NCBI GenBank assembly: GCA_022606425.2
Contig: JAHDVF020001303.1
Coordinates: 1-64,000 of the forward strand
DNA length: 64,000 nt
Direction: 5' to 3'
From: Lepidostoma basale
Taxonomy: Eukaryota; Arthropoda; Insecta; Trichoptera; Lepidostomatidae
Position numbers and translations under genes: made by a program. Positions 41,185-52,500 of this stretch are shown here, one piece after another. Positions within the stretch are counted from its first letter, which is position 1. Every line of letters starts with the position of its first letter. The notes below the pieces were generated by a model. It searched no databases. It had not been told where the DNA came from and was given only the letters and a program-made list of their open reading frames with translations.

Positions 41185-41345
41185 TTTGTTAAATGTTCTG
41201 AAACACTGTTATTATACGTATCATAATTTATTTTCTATTGGCATCATTAGATGTCACAAACAACCAGTGATGCCAACATTGACGAAACAGCTGTCTTGCA
41301 TTAATCTCTTAAAAATAAATTGTAATACGCATCATTACAGTGTTT
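41185..41345. repeat. HHL8 head-to-head pair
   Basis: ctgaaacactgttattatac on the left; gatgccaacattgacgaaac, agctgtcttgc and ...acagtgtttcaaattt on the right. GAAA-CAGCTG-TC present; the CUGANGA box is damaged (CAGTGA). Confidence 0.55.
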
Positions 41346-41360
41346 CAAATTTAAAAATAC

Positions 41361-41620
41361 GACCTTCATGGCCGAGTGGTAAGTGCATTGACTGTAACCC
41401 GAAGGTTACGGGTTCGATTTCTGCCGAGGGCAGCGTGATTATCACACTGTCTTTGGTCTGGTGTAGAATTCACGAGACAGCAAATGGCGATGATTAGCTA
41501 CCTATTACGTGTCACGAGAATCACAATGATAGATATAATACCCTTTACATCGATTTGGGTCTTGCTGTCATGATGTAAAGAGCGATTCAACAAAATGATA
41601 ATAATATTAATGTTATAAAG
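41361..41620 (+). mobile_element. tRNA-head SINE, variant b
   Basis: acgaccttcatggccgagtg, ttacgggttcgatttctgcc, then body and ccctttacatcgatttgggt ... gagcgattcaacaaaatgat. Confidence 0.9.
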
Positions 41621-41709
41621 TATCATAGTATTTCAGCCGAAACAATGGATTAAATGAGTTTGATTTATTTATTTGTTTATTTTTTTTAAATGACGAGCTA
41701 TCCAATTGA

Positions 41710-41775
41710 TTCTTTACCATCCCATAAACTATGATAAAACTTCTAGAAAACAGACGTTTTCATTAATATTAAGTT
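41710..41775 (+). repeat. HHL1 tail
   Basis: cccataaactatgataaaac, ttctagaaaacagacgtttt, cattaatatta. Confidence 0.6.
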
Positions 41776-41814
41776 TGATTTACGTAACCTTTTTCATCTC
41801 CTTAGTGTAGATCT

Positions 41815-42100
41815 TGCGATCTGTTGATGCAGGATATCAAATTTCTTCCCGTAATGAAGACGTGCAGTTTTCTCTCCACATTTTTGGTAATCGTTCTGGT
41901 GGTCGACAGCCCTCCGGAGTCTCACCTATCACAATATTGGGAATCCTCCCTGTGTCCATCCTCTCGATGTAGTCCTTATAGAATCATCTTCTCTGCCTAC
42001 TCCATCTCACTATGTCATCAATTTTGCAGCATCTGCGAATCTCTTCGTTGGATATCCTATGTCTAAGCGTTCTACCCACGATAGTTCGCAATGTTATCGT
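41815..42100 (-). pseudogene. LINE ORF2 C-terminal remnant
   Basis: Same family as 3815-4150: ctggtggtcgacagccctcc, ggagtctcacctatcacaat, tgtccatcctctcgatg, ctactccatctcactatgtc. Degraded. Confidence 0.65.
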
Positions 42101-42401
42101 TTAATCGTAACCAATATGGAGAAATATGTTTAAATAGGTCAAAGAAAATTATTTGCCTTCTGTCAATCGAAGTTTCTAGTTAGTGCGTTATTAAGTAACC
42201 GCAGCGAATGCCTTTGTTAAAATTACTAAGTGTGACGGAAAACCTCGCTTTCTTGAAATAATTTTGTAGACTTAATATGTAGTCATTTTTGCACTGTATT
42301 CTTGCACGTGGAGCCGCTAGAGTGTGTATATTTCTATATTTAAAACGTATATTACAAAAAATATATATTAAAAAAAAAAAGCATTTTTACATGGCATGAC
42401 C
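42101..42401. other. Unassigned AT-rich stretch
   Basis: No feature recognised. Confidence 0.3.
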
Positions 42402-42900
42402 TTGACGACCTTCGTGGCCGCGTGGCAAGTGCTATGACTGTCACACCGAAGATCCCGGGTTCGATTCCCGGCGATGGTAGTGCGATTGTCACACTGTCTT
42501 TGGTCTGGTGTAGAATTCACGTGACAATAAAATGGCGATAGATTAGCTCCTCTCCTCAATCCTAATTATACCCCTTCCACTCGATATATTCCCGTTACAT
42601 CTCCCCTCTCATCATTCCTAATTATACCCCTTCCACTTTTATACATCACTCGATCTCCATTTAGTATATAAGTGACCACTCTGTTTTGTTTGACTGTTAA
42701 AATTGTATACATTGATAAAGGTTACTTGTAACCGAAACATGTCTAAAATAAAAAGGGTTGTAATACAAAGTATAACTATATTTATTCAAATAGATTAGCT
42801 ACTTATCACACCGGAAATCACTATGATTGCTATACCCTTTACATTGATTTGATTCGCGCTGTAAAGATGTAAAGAGCGATTCAACATAATATATATTTGT
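42402..42900 (+). mobile_element. SINE variant b, split by HHL3
   Basis: gacgaccttcgtggccgcgt, cccgggttcgattcccggcg, then atggcgatagattagct. It resumes at 42790 with atagattagctacttatcac and ends tgtaaagagcgattcaacat. Confidence 0.9.
42549..42789 (+). mobile_element. HHL3 element, 241 bp, 11-bp TSD
   Basis: Inserted in a SINE; flanks atagattagct at 42538-42548 and 42790-42800 are identical. Holds two attataccccttccac blocks, then the core TTGATAA-A-GGTTAC-TT-GTAACC-GAAA-CATG-TC at about 42712-42741, and the tail ggttgtaatacaaagtataa ... tttattcaa. This shows that the unit moves as a discrete element. The 11-bp duplication points to target-primed insertion. No coding capacity. Confidence 0.85.
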
Positions 42901-42934
42901 ATTTTTAAAAATTAAAATTAATAAAATTTTGATG

Positions 42935-43085
42935 TCGGTCATGCAAATCAGAAGAATCGACGTTCGTGTATGACTCGCTGTATGAATGTGGCGGAAACTA
43001 GAGAAGTGTGAGTATAGAGTATTGTGGTTGTCCACTCTCTCTGGCTACGCTTTCGGGGGAACGGCGTGATGGTTTGTTATTGTTA
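42935..43085 (+). mobile_element. RTE-type LINE 3' terminus
   Basis: gtcggtcatgcaaatcagaa, gaatcgacgttcgtgtatga, ctcgctgtatgaatgtgg, gaacggcgtgatggtttgtt. Confidence 0.75.
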
Positions 43086-43444
43086 TTAAATGTCAACATA
43101 AAAACAACTATCTTACAATTGTAGTAAAAAATTTGATGAGATACCAAAATTATTGGAATCATGGTACTTGTCTTTGATGTACGTTTGACGTTATATTTTT
43201 TTATCTATGATATGAAACGGTATTTCTGAAAATCGATTTATTTGTCTCTGTTGAACCTATTGTCTAATGTTTTCTCGAAATCAGTATGCTAAACTGTATT
43301 GTTTCGCTTCTCTTCGTAGAATATTGCAAAGTATTCAGTTGACCATTTTATAAAGAATTATCATTCTATATTTAAAATTTCAATGTATTCTGCGATGTAC
43401 AATTTTACCTCGACATAAGATCCCTCTTTATACGATTTGTGGGT
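43086..43444. other. Unassigned AT-rich stretch
   Basis: Nothing recognised. Confidence 0.3.
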
Positions 43445-44285
43445 CATTGGTCAAAAAATGGCGCCCATTGATGGCTGTCATTTGAAGCTTCTCACAAAAA
43501 ATAAAATTTCTGCATTTTGGTAATCTTTTAAGATTAAAAACAGGACCATATACAAGTATATGCATCATCATGCGTGGTTTATTGTTTTTTATTGGTGCAC
43601 ACTCTCATACACAAATTGTACATCGCTCTGCCCGCCTTTCCATCAGCCAGCCAATTAAAATGACAACCGCTGCCTTAATAGGCTTTTACCTTCGGTGCCG
43701 CCGCCACAGTTCCTGACCATCGTAATCGCTCACTCTCCATTTTGCCGTTGCTACCATCTTCCTGACCCGCTGCTATTTCCAAGTCTGCTGGCGTTCCTCG
43801 AACGCCTCCATCCCTTACTTCTACAGCCGCCGTCGACGCCGCCTCCTGCACCGCAGCCTCTCCCTGTCCTGCCGCCTCCTTCTGCCCCACCGCCGCCATC
43901 GCTGCCGACCCACTTTTAATCCAACGCTTCATGCTAAACCTTTCCTTTCCACAATCCTCAAGGCCACCGGCCCACGCTCAAGGCCACTCTTGTCCCACTT
44001 GGTTCCATATCGAGGACCATCCGGCCCCCACCCAAGGCCACTCCCTGTCACCGTTCTTCGGTTTCCACCCAAGACCTCGGCCCCTTTCCAAGGCCATCCC
44101 TGACCCCTCCTCACTTCCTCCCTACCCGGGTAGTCAGGTCCAAATGTCGGACACAACCCACTACATCCTCCAAGTAACCCTCCCTTCACCATCCAACAAT
44201 ATCCAACTTCATCTCCAAGAATGAAATTTCCAACATTTGGGGGAACAATAGCCTTCGGGCTGGTACTCCCGAAAAGACAATACAA
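43445..44285. repeat. GC-rich repeat Y, copy 1
   Basis: Shared with 48205-48880: gtcatttgaagcttctcaca, ctgaccatcgtaatcgctca, attttgccgttgctaccatc, gtagtcaggtccaaatgtcg, and the end caatagccttcgggctggta, ctcccgaaaagacaat. Copy 1 has ~110 extra bp at 43570-43680. Proline-rich and alanine-rich frames here come from the skewed composition. It could be a LINE 3' UTR; family unknown. Confidence 0.75.
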
Positions 44286-44837
44286 TATTTCACGGTTTGT
44301 AATTTAGTTACTAATTATTTTGCCAGGTGTTCGAATTACACTTGGATTCTGATTAAGTACCTAATTAGTGCCTCTTCTGTTTCTAAATATGTTTTACAAA
44401 ATATTTCATAATTCGAACTGTGAAAAGATAATGTAGTCAAGTCGTGATACAACGAAGGACTTGACAAGTGTTTTGAAAGTGTCATGGGGATTACTAGATG
44501 TTTCGTTTTACGAAAAATTGATCATAGCATGGCTTCATCGTAAATCGAAGTATTAACGTTTATTCTATTCATTATTTATAGTCTCCCTTACCTTTTACGT
44601 TGTGTGTTATGGATGCTGAAGTGAATATTAAACGGAACTCGTGCTTCATGGGTGGTACAACGAAACGTGGGCATCACACGCCGCTGAAACGTAATTACAT
44701 AGCTATTTTTAGATAACTAACTATTCATTGTTTTCATTAATTAACACATTCAATATATTTTTATTGCGTTTGACTTTCTTCATAACTGAACGAATAAGTT
44801 GTCAATTGTTTTTACGAATTCAATAAAAAAATAATGC
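44286..44837. other. Unassigned AT-rich stretch
   Basis: Nothing recognised. Confidence 0.3.
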
Positions 44838-45565
44838 TGTGCGAATGATGGTGTTATGAACAAAATAATGAAAGGTGAAATGGCGAAAATTTGGAGCAAG
44901 TAGAAGAGTTCGTGTATTTAGGTAGTATGTTTACAAGAGATGGGCGGGTGGAGAGGGATATTGAAAGAAGGGTTGGGGCAGGCAACAAAGTGAATGGTGC
45001 ACTTAAAATTGTCATCGCAAACAAAAACCTATCAAAAAAAGCTAGAATGGCAGTGCACAATGGTGTTCTTCTACCGACTCTTATGTATGGAAGCGAAGCA
45101 TGGAACTGGCAAAAGAAGGATGAAAGTAGAATAAATGCAGTAGAAATGAGATCTCTTAGACGAATGTGTGGATACTCTGTGTATGATAGAGTGTCGAATG
45201 AAAATATAAGAAGTGAATGCGGTGCGAATGATGGTGTTATGAACAAAATAATGAAAGGATCATTAAGATGGTTTGGACATATGGAAAGAATTAATGAAGA
45301 AAGAATGGTAAAAAAAGTATATGTTAACGATGTAAATGGAACCAGAAATAGAGGAAGACCGAGGAAAACGTGGCACGATCAAATAAGTCAAATATTGAAT
45401 GTCGGCCATGTGAGGAGTCAGAGAAATCGACGCGCGTGCATGACACGATGTACGAATGTTGAGGAATCAATAGAAATTTGTCGGGAAAGAAAAATGTGCC
45501 AGTCCATTCTTTCTGCCTACCCCTTCGGGGAGACGGCGTGATGGTTAGTTAGTTAGTTAGTTATG
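44838..45565 (+). mobile_element. RTE-type LINE, longest 3' copy
   Basis: Begins with gtgcgaatgatggtgttatg, aacaaaataatgaaagg, an out-of-place copy of bases 45232-45268 from the same element. Then comes the frame below, the 3' signature ctgcctaccccttcggggag, and tail gttagttagttagttatg. Confidence 0.9.
44891..45541 (+). pseudogene. RTE-type ORF2 C-terminal frame, 216 codons
   Basis: EQVEEFVYLGSMFTRDGRVE (end of RT), LSKKARMAVHNGVLLPTLMY, GSEAWNWQKKDESRINAVEM, RSLRRMCGYSVYDRVSNENI, GSLRWFGHMERINEERMVKK, GTRNRGRPRKTWHDQI, RNRRACMTRCTNVEESIEIC, ILSAYPFGETA, stop. No ATG start: the copy is 5'-truncated before the RT palm. It is free of stops, so it is one of the youngest of about two dozen copies of this family here. 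Function is lost. Confidence 0.85.
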
Positions 45566-45650
45566 TTAAAATGATCTTATCTCTACCATATTTATTCTGC
45601 TCTCATCTTTCTTCTGCCAGTTCCATCCTTCGCTTCCATACATAAAATTA
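45555..45650 (-). mobile_element. RTE-type fragment, inverted against the previous copy
   Basis: Minus: MYGSEGWNWQKKDESRINMV, EIRSF. The end abuts the tail of the plus-strand copy. Confidence 0.75.
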
Positions 45651-46010
45651 ATCATAATAAAATAAACAAAAAAATATTCCACATTATTGGTTACTTCCAT
45701 CAAATAAGGCTTAATACTGTAAACGATACAGTTCCAACTGATCCTACTGCAAACAGACGTAATCTCGCAATGTAAAGATAACCGCAAGAACAAAGCGCCT
45801 TTTCTAAAAGCATTTCTCTTATTAATAATCATTTACAGAAACCGAAAATTTCCACTGTTTTCTTCACCACTATTAATATTATAGTAACCCCCACTATTTG
45901 TTCTGCGAAGTACTGCTAGAATTTAATTAGTTATTGCTCCTATCAACTACTGCGTGAACCATTTTATCAGTTTATTTAAATAAAGACCTTTCTTGTTTAT
46001 GCTAACATAA
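45651..46010. other. Unassigned stretch
   Basis: Nothing recognised. Confidence 0.3.
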
Positions 46011-46225
46011 CATATTTATTGTTTCTTGAACAATGATGTAGAACTCCATATTAAATAATTGGTACGAATGAATACGTATCTTTTCTAGAAGTTTAATTAC
46101 ATTTTATGTGAATGACATGTTTCGCATTTCTAAGGCATTATCAAATATATTATAAAGCTCCTAGAAAAAACACGTTTTTATTCGTATTAATTATTTAATA
46201 TGGAGTTTTGCATTATTCGAGAAAC
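46011..46225. repeat. HHL1 head-to-head pair
   Basis: attgtttcttgaacaatgat, gtagaactccatattaaata and its mirror tatggagttttgcattattc, gagaaacatt. The right core has been deleted. Confidence 0.75.
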
Positions 46226-46282
46226 ATTAAATAAATTTAAAAACCATTCAAAATGTCAACTTTTGTATTCTAAATCATTCTT

Positions 46283-46745
46283 CTTCTCTGGTTTCAATCC
46301 TGGGATTGGTTTGCAGCAATTTCCTTTATTCTTCTCTTCCATTCTTCCCTGTCTTGTGCGGCTCTTTTGAAATCTGCATATGATGAGCAGCGCACGTCCA
46401 CCAACAGGTCCTCCAGATATTCTCGGCGTGGGCGTCCCCTAGAGTTTATTCCCTCGGTCATACCCTCCATTATGGCATGCTAGAGGCCTTCTTGTCGTAT
46501 TACATGGCCGATCCATCTTGCACGCCTTTCGGACAAGGTCCTGAGCAGGTGCCTTCCTCCTTCGATTCTTTGGAGAACCTCTTCATTTGTGATGTGGTCT
46601 CTTCAGGAAATTCCTAATAGTCTTCTATAGGACCACATCTCAAAAGCCTCAAGTCTCCGTTTATCTATTTTGGATAGGCACCATGTCTCGCAGCTGTACA
46701 TCAAGATACTTCAAACATAGGTCTTGATGAGGAGTACTCTCTAAT
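46283..46745 (-). pseudogene. LINE ORF2 C-terminus, second RTE-type family
   Basis: Minus: SCETWCLSKIDKRRLEAFEM, WSYRRLLGIS, RDHITNEEVLQRIEGGRHLL, RTLSERRARWIGHVIRQEGL, NSRGRPRREYLEDLLVDVRC, SSYADFKRAAQDREEWKRR. A few stops. Differs from the (GTTA)n-tail family. A scrap of it lies at 62505-62600. Confidence 0.85.
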
Positions 46746-47714
46746 AGAGTATTCTAAATCATTACAAGTAAGTTAATATAGAAATAATATACCTTCTAAT
46801 AAATAATGTTATTTGATTAAAAAGTCCATTTCTTTTCGTTTTTCTTTACTTTTTTGACGTTGTGATATAAGTTCTTTTGAATACTAAATGATATCATTGT
46901 GTGTTATAATGAATTATATCAGTGTTACAAAAGTTGATTATTTCAAATTTCTAAGAATTATGCGGTGAGAACAACAAAAGTAAATAACGAAGTGTTGTTT
47001 TCGGCAACAACAAAAGCACTATTCTGTGTGTAATAAGTACTCGACTATTTATTTCCTAAACAAATTTTATATAATATTTTAATACAATAAATGACATGAT
47101 AGTTATTATGCGCTTATTCAAGCATTTATATTCATAAACAATTGGTGTTTATTTTGTTATTAACAAACGTACACGACGAAAGAGAAGCGTTATGTACTGT
47201 TCGTAGAATTTCTTATCATTATCGCATTAATAATGCTTTAAAACTTCACTTTAATACAAACAATACCTATTCAAATATCAAGGATAACGTTAACCCTGCC
47301 ATTTATTGCCCAAACTTCGGGAGGCGAAAAAAAAAAAAATAAACAAGTCGGATTTATTTTGAGAATTAGAGTCACCTACTTACTTGTTTAAATAATCCCT
47401 GGAATGGATTGAGTAACCTTCTCGGATTTCTTAATCTATTTATCGCTTAGAAAAATCAAGTCTCTTCGAATACATTCTCAAATGATATTTACTCAACTTA
47501 CTTTAAAGAAAATTAAATCCTTTAAGCTTTCTGCAAGCGGAATGGCGAGTAGTGAATTTAATTAGTCACCAAATATATTATAGTACAGTCCGACAATGAA
47601 GTCAGTTGATTTCATTTTATTATTTATCGCTATTTCGAATACATATTGAAATATTCTTAAATAGGCAAAAAACCGGATGTTATCAGAGAAAAGTGAACGA
47701 GAATATGTTAATGT
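46746..47714. other. Unassigned AT-rich stretch
   Basis: No gene seen. Ends in a (TTA)n run at 47713-47730 belonging to the SINE tail. Confidence 0.3.
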
Positions 47715-47964
47715 TATTATTATTATTATTGTATTGAATCGCTCTTAACATCATTGCAGCGCAAGCCAAATTGATGTAAAGGGTATAGCTATCATTTTGT
47801 TTTTGTGACATGTGATACGTAGCTAACCTATCGCCATTTTATTGTCATGTAAATTATGAACCACACGAAAGGTAGTGTGACAATCATACTGCCATCGTCG
47901 GAAATCGAACCCGGGACCTTCGGGGTGGCAGTCAAAGTACTTACCACTCGGCTACGAAGGTCGT
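47715..47964 (-). mobile_element. tRNA-head SINE, variant b, reversed
   Basis: tattgaatcgctcttaacat, gcaagccaaattgatgtaaa, gggtatagctatc ... aaatcgaacccgggaccttc, ttaccactcggctacgaagg, tcg. Full length. Confidence 0.9.
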
Positions 47965-48099
47965 TATTTTGAATACGAGAGAGCAAGAGAGGAATACTTC
48001 TTTGAATTTAGTTCTGAATCTGAATCTAATTTTAAATTTTGTTGCAGCTAGTATTCTTAAACAAGTGAGAACACAGAATTATAACCTCAAATAGAGAAA

Positions 48100-48880
48100 T
48101 TTTCTGCATGCTGGGGAGTAATAACCTCCGGACTGGTCCTCCCGAGACGACAAGATTCAAGAAAAAAAATAGTTCGTAGCAAATGCGTGAAGTTGTTTCG
48201 AAATGGGCCCCATAGGCGACTGTCATTTGAAGCTTCTCACAAAAAAAAAATGTCTGCGTTTTAGCAATCCTTCAAGATTAAAAACAGTTCCATATAAATG
48301 TTTATGCATCATCATGGGCTTTTGCCTTACGTGCCACCGCCACAGATCCTGACCATCGTAATCGCTCACTACTTCATTTTGCCGTTGCTACCATCTTTAC
48401 AACCCGCTGCCATCCCTTGCTTCTCCTGCCGCCGTCAACGCCGCCTCCTCCTACCCTGCCGTTGCCATCGCTGCCGACCCGCTGTTTACTCCAACGCTTC
48501 ATGCCCCAACCCTCTCCTTTTCACCATCCTTATCCCATCCTGTATCTCAACCCTATTAACATATCGGTCCTCACCCAAGGCCACTCTTGTCCCATTCGGT
48601 TTCGTATCCAGGACCAAACGGCCCCCACCCAGGGCAACTCCCTGTCACCGTCCCTCGGTCTCCACCGAAGACCTCAGCCCCTTTCCAAGGCTATCCCTGA
48701 CCCCTCCATAGCCCTCTCTACCCGGGTAGTCAGGTCCAAATATCGGACACAATCCACTACATCGTCAAAGTAACCCTCCCCTCACCATCCAACAATATCC
48801 AACCTTATGATCCAAGAAAGAAATTTTCAACATATGGGGGAGCAATAGCCTTCGGGCTGGTACTCCCTAAAAGACAATAT
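48100..48880. repeat. GC-rich repeat Y, copy 2 plus an extra end
   Basis: 48205-48880 aligns with 43480-44285 through caatagccttcgggctggta, ctccct. At 48108-48160 (ggggagtaataacctccgga, ctggtcctcccgagacgaca) stands a diverged third copy of only the terminal block, so an older copy lies upstream. Confidence 0.75.
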
Positions 48881-49554
48881 CCAAGCATATGCGTTCGCAA
48901 TTAAAAAAAAGCGTACACCTTTATTTCTGTTATTTTGCTGGAACTTACTTTAAGTAAGTACTATAACATTTTTCGTTTTATAAACACTGAATCACTATGC
49001 GTTCGTTGGAATGAAAATTAATAAGCTCTAATTAACATCTTAACCTAACATAATGCTGTTGACTATATTTTATACTGTTGTTCCTCACGCTTATAAGTCG
49101 CTATGTATTCAAGAATGTTTTCCTGAAGAGTCATACTATATGGCTTACGTCTCTTTACCATTTGTAATGATTTAACTAATATTTATTTACATTATAAATT
49201 ACCCCTGCTTTATGTGATTAAGTACCGAAGGTAACAACATGTTTTTTCGATGTTTATTACAGGGAATTATATATGGTCTAATACCAGCGATCCCATTAAG
49301 TAAGTACAATTAATATGAATTTTGTATGATGCTCAAATAATAAATATTTTGCTTATCGTCGCAATGTGTTTTCATTCCGGGTACCTAATTCTCTTTAATC
49401 ATAAAGTCCATATTGTATACAAGGTACTATTTGACTTATATTTACTCTGAACTTAGATGGAATCCTGTTGATTTTGGGTGATTTATTCATTACGAAATGC
49501 TCCATTTTCTGATGACGTAGACTCCATACGAATATAGGCCATCGATTTATTGTT
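48881..49554. other. Unassigned AT-rich stretch
   Basis: Nothing recognised. Confidence 0.3.
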
Positions 49555-49630
49555 TCTTGAACGATGATGTTAATCTCCTATTAAAAAAATAATACACATG
49601 AAAACAACTGTTTTATAGAAATTTTATTGT
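49555..49630 (-). repeat. HHL1 outer arm
   Basis: tttattgtttcttgaacgat, acacatgaaaacaactgttt, tatagaaattttatt. Confidence 0.6.
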
Positions 49631-49633
49631 CAA

Positions 49634-49735
49634 ATCAAATCAAATCAGTTTATTAACTCAAAAGACATTACAAACAGCAAAATGTTTAAGGCATCTATTG
49701 AGTACAAGTAAACTATTATAAAAATACAACATTAT
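49634..49735 (-). mobile_element. CR1-like LINE tail
   Basis: caaatcaaatcagtttatta, actcaaaagacattacaaac, gcatctattgagtac: reversed tail of the 56282-56815 family. Confidence 0.75.
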
Positions 49736-50004
49736 ATCAGGATCATCATGAGGGCAAAATAGAGGGTCTATGAGGTGTTGACAGGATGCGAATCTCCTGG
49801 TTCAACATCATAAGGTACTGGACTGGCTTGAGGAGTGTTTTGAGCTGTTTTGGACTGCTAGGTACAGAGACGCCTACTCTCAAGTGATAGTCAACGTCGG
49901 GGGGACCTGACATGACACGAAAGAGGAAAAAGATTGTTTGATTTATTATGCATGATGTTAATTCTTAAAATTTGTAAATATATAATAAAAATATATTATA
50001 TGAT

Positions 50005-50560
50005 ATTTTTAGTTATTGGAAACAAGAATTTATCAATGAAAGTGAAAACGGCCGTTCACAATGGAGTTCTGGTCCCAACCCTAATGTATGAAAGCGAAGC
50101 ATGGAACTGGCAGAAGAAGGATAAGAGCAGAATAAAGGCGGTAGAGATGAGGTCCCTAAGACGTATGTGTGGTAGAACGATATACGATAGAATCTCAAAT
50201 GCTGATATAAGAAAGGAATGTAGAGCGGAAGAAGGTATTATGAACAAAATTATGAAAGGATCGCTGCGTTGGTTCGGACATATGGAACGCATGGATGGAG
50301 AAAGAATGGTTAAGAAAGTATACGTTAATGATATAAATGGGGTACGAAGTCGAGGCAAACCGAGGAAAACATGGCATGACCAAATTAATCCAATTTTAAA
50401 GATTGGTCATGTTAGAAGTCGGAGGAATCGACGTGCGTGTGTGACTCGTTGTATGAATGTGGAGGAACTAGAGAGGTTTGCCAGGATAGAGTAGTGTGGC
50501 GGTCCATTTTCTCTACCTGTGCGGGGAAAACGGCGTGATGGTTTGTTTGTTTGTTTATAA
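50005..50560 (+). pseudogene. RTE-type ORF2 C-terminal frame
   Basis: IGNKNLSMKVKTAVHNGVLV, PTLMYESEAWNWQKKDKSRI, KAVEMRSLRRMCGRTIYDRI, SNADIRKECRAEEGIMNKIM, KGSLRWFGHMERMDGERMVK, GVRSRGKPRKTWHDQI, RRNRRACVTRCMNVEELERF. One frameshift at the last codons, then tacctgtgcggggaaaacgg, cgtgatggtttg. A sister copy is at 53185-53690. Confidence 0.85.
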
Positions 50561-50839
50561 TAAAAATAAAGTTAATTTTCATTTATGAATACGTGTATTA
50601 TTCGATAAAAATAATTAATTTGTTTTTTATGTATCTTTTGTCTGTGAGCGGGTGGCCAACGAAGCACATCCGACAATAACCCCATTTCCACTTCCCGTCT
50701 GTTCATTAAACTCTAATTTTGAATGATTTGCAATTTTATTGTTGTATTGTAAACAATAGAAAATAATTCTCATAAAGTAAGCACTTAACTGGTGGTAAAC
50801 TGAGATAAAAAAGAACTTCTATTATACTTTTAGCACGAA

Positions 50840-50960
50840 TGAAAACGTCTGTTTTCTAGAAGTTTTATTATTTTTTATATGAGTATATAAGAAGAATACA
50901 TATCATAAAAGTAGATCCAATCGATTTCGTCAGCTCACTACCATCGTCGATAATAAAACT
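50840..50960 (-). repeat. HHL1 arm followed by an HHL4 scrap
   Basis: gaaaacgtctgttttctaga, agttttatta; then ccaatcgatttcgtcagctc, actaccatcgtc (HHL4-like with CGGTTTCG changed). Confidence 0.5.
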
Positions 50961-50961
50961 A

Positions 50962-51774
50962 CACGAGGTCTGTCCATTAAATACGCGAACCGCGTTGCTC
51001 GGGTGGTCTTCAGTTGAAAATCGCGCAAGAGCACTAGCAACATACTTTGCTGCCGGGTGAACCACTAAGTGAATCCGTAATCACCAAACGGTCGAAGTAA
51101 ATGTACCGCTCTAACGGGGAATTTTTTTGTGGGGTGTGTTTTATGCTCTTGCCGACAATGGAGATTGACATATATGGAACAACAAGTCAACATCAAATTT
51201 ATGGTGAAACTTGGGAAAAATTATCGGGAAATCATGAAATGTTAAATGGAGTTAAGTCACTAAAGAAAACTGCCCAGTTTAGGACGACCATCGACTTCCT
51301 ATGTTAATGAACTTGTTGAGAACTGTTCGATTGATTGCTGATGAACCAAATTTAGTAAAATCGTCTGTGCACACGATTTTAGCAGAACATTTAAAGTTGA
51401 GAAAATCATGACAATGCGCCTTCACATTCATCACTGATTGTCCGCCAGTTTCTGACCCATAATGCGATCTCTGTTAATTGATCACCCTCTCTATTCACCA
51501 GATTTAGCCCCTGGCGACTTCTTTTTGTTCCTAAAATGTGAAAAGGTCATGCGGGGGCGGCACTGGGACGACATGTGGACGATTAAACGTGAAACGACAA
51601 AGCAGCCGAAGAGCCTGACTCCTGAAGACTTCCAGGAATTGATCAATGGAAATGGAAATGGGACAAGTGCATTGCTACAAATGGGGAGCATTTTGAAGGG
51701 GATAAGATTGATCTACCCTAAATATTGCAACAACAAAAAAAATCAGTTCGCGTATTTATTGGACAGACCTCGTA
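50962..51774 (+). mobile_element. Internally deleted mariner, TA TSD
   Basis: TIRs acgaggtctgtccattaaat, acgcgaac and the mirrored gttcgcgtatttattggaca, gacctcgt, bounded by TA. N-terminal codons VNIKFMVKLGKNYREIM, LKKTAQFR, GRPSTS, LVKSSVHTILAEHLKLRK. Then HDNAPSHSSLIVRQF and, after a shift, HPLYSPDLAPGDFFLF. The second and third Asp are about 34 residues apart (D34D). The segment with the first Asp is gone, as are ~450 bp of a usual 1.3-kb mariner; dead. Confidence 0.9.
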
Positions 51775-51869
51775 TACATATAATATTGTGATTTCTATTA
51801 AATTATCTTTTTACTGACTGAGATCTATCGAATTCGCTCAGAATCTCATCCTCATCATCATTAGCCATT

Positions 51870-52040
51870 AGATTAGTCGGAGAGATTGACGAGCGTGCAT
51901 GACACGATGTATTATATATTTATCCATCACATGACTTGTTCATGAAGCTAGAGAATTATGTCAGGAAAGAACATTGTGGCAGTTCATTATTTCTGCCTAT
52001 ACCTTCGGGGAGACGACATGACGGTTAGTTAGTTAGTCAA
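51870..52040 (+). mobile_element. RTE-type LINE 3' terminus
   Basis: gtcggagagattgacgagcg, tgcatgacacgatgta, then ctgcctataccttcggggag, gacggttagttagttag. Contains a ~25-bp tatatatttatcc insertion. Confidence 0.75.
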
Positions 52041-52334
52041 CAATTTTTTTTTTATTCTGAATATATTACAACATCTAGTTATGTTGCTATGACGTTTTTT
52101 ATAGGTAATACTTTCATGTGACCTTGCTTAGAAACGGCGCTAATAGATTAAATCTGGAGAATGCAAATAATATTATAAGTTATCGGTACTGTTTTTTGAA
52201 TTTTAAAGTAACGGTTTCGAAACTAAAAAAAAATATTTTCATTACAATTATACTCATATAATAGAATACTTGTATGTTAGTCTTATTGCCCAACCAGTTT
52301 TTTTTATGCATAAAAAATAAAATTTAACAAAAAA

Positions 52335-52500
52335 CTAACTAGCTTAACTAGAAAGAATGGATCGCCATACTGTTATTTTCTGACATACTTCTCTCGCTTC
52401 CTTAACATCACGTCTTGGATGAATATATATCATTTCTCCGACTTCTTATGTGCCGATATTACATTGATTAGATCGTGGCTCGTTTAAAACTTAAAAATTG
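52335..52500 (-). mobile_element. RTE-type LINE 3' fragment
   Basis: agaaagaatggatcgccata, ttctgacatacttctctcgc, ttccttaacatcacg, ttagatcgtggctcg. Confidence 0.65.

Noticed and set aside
43695..43932. Proline-rich (+) and alanine-rich (-) proteins in repeat Y, and their counterparts at 48298-48773
   Set aside because: Overlapping frames in both orientations in C-rich sequence; not conserved in frame between the two copies.
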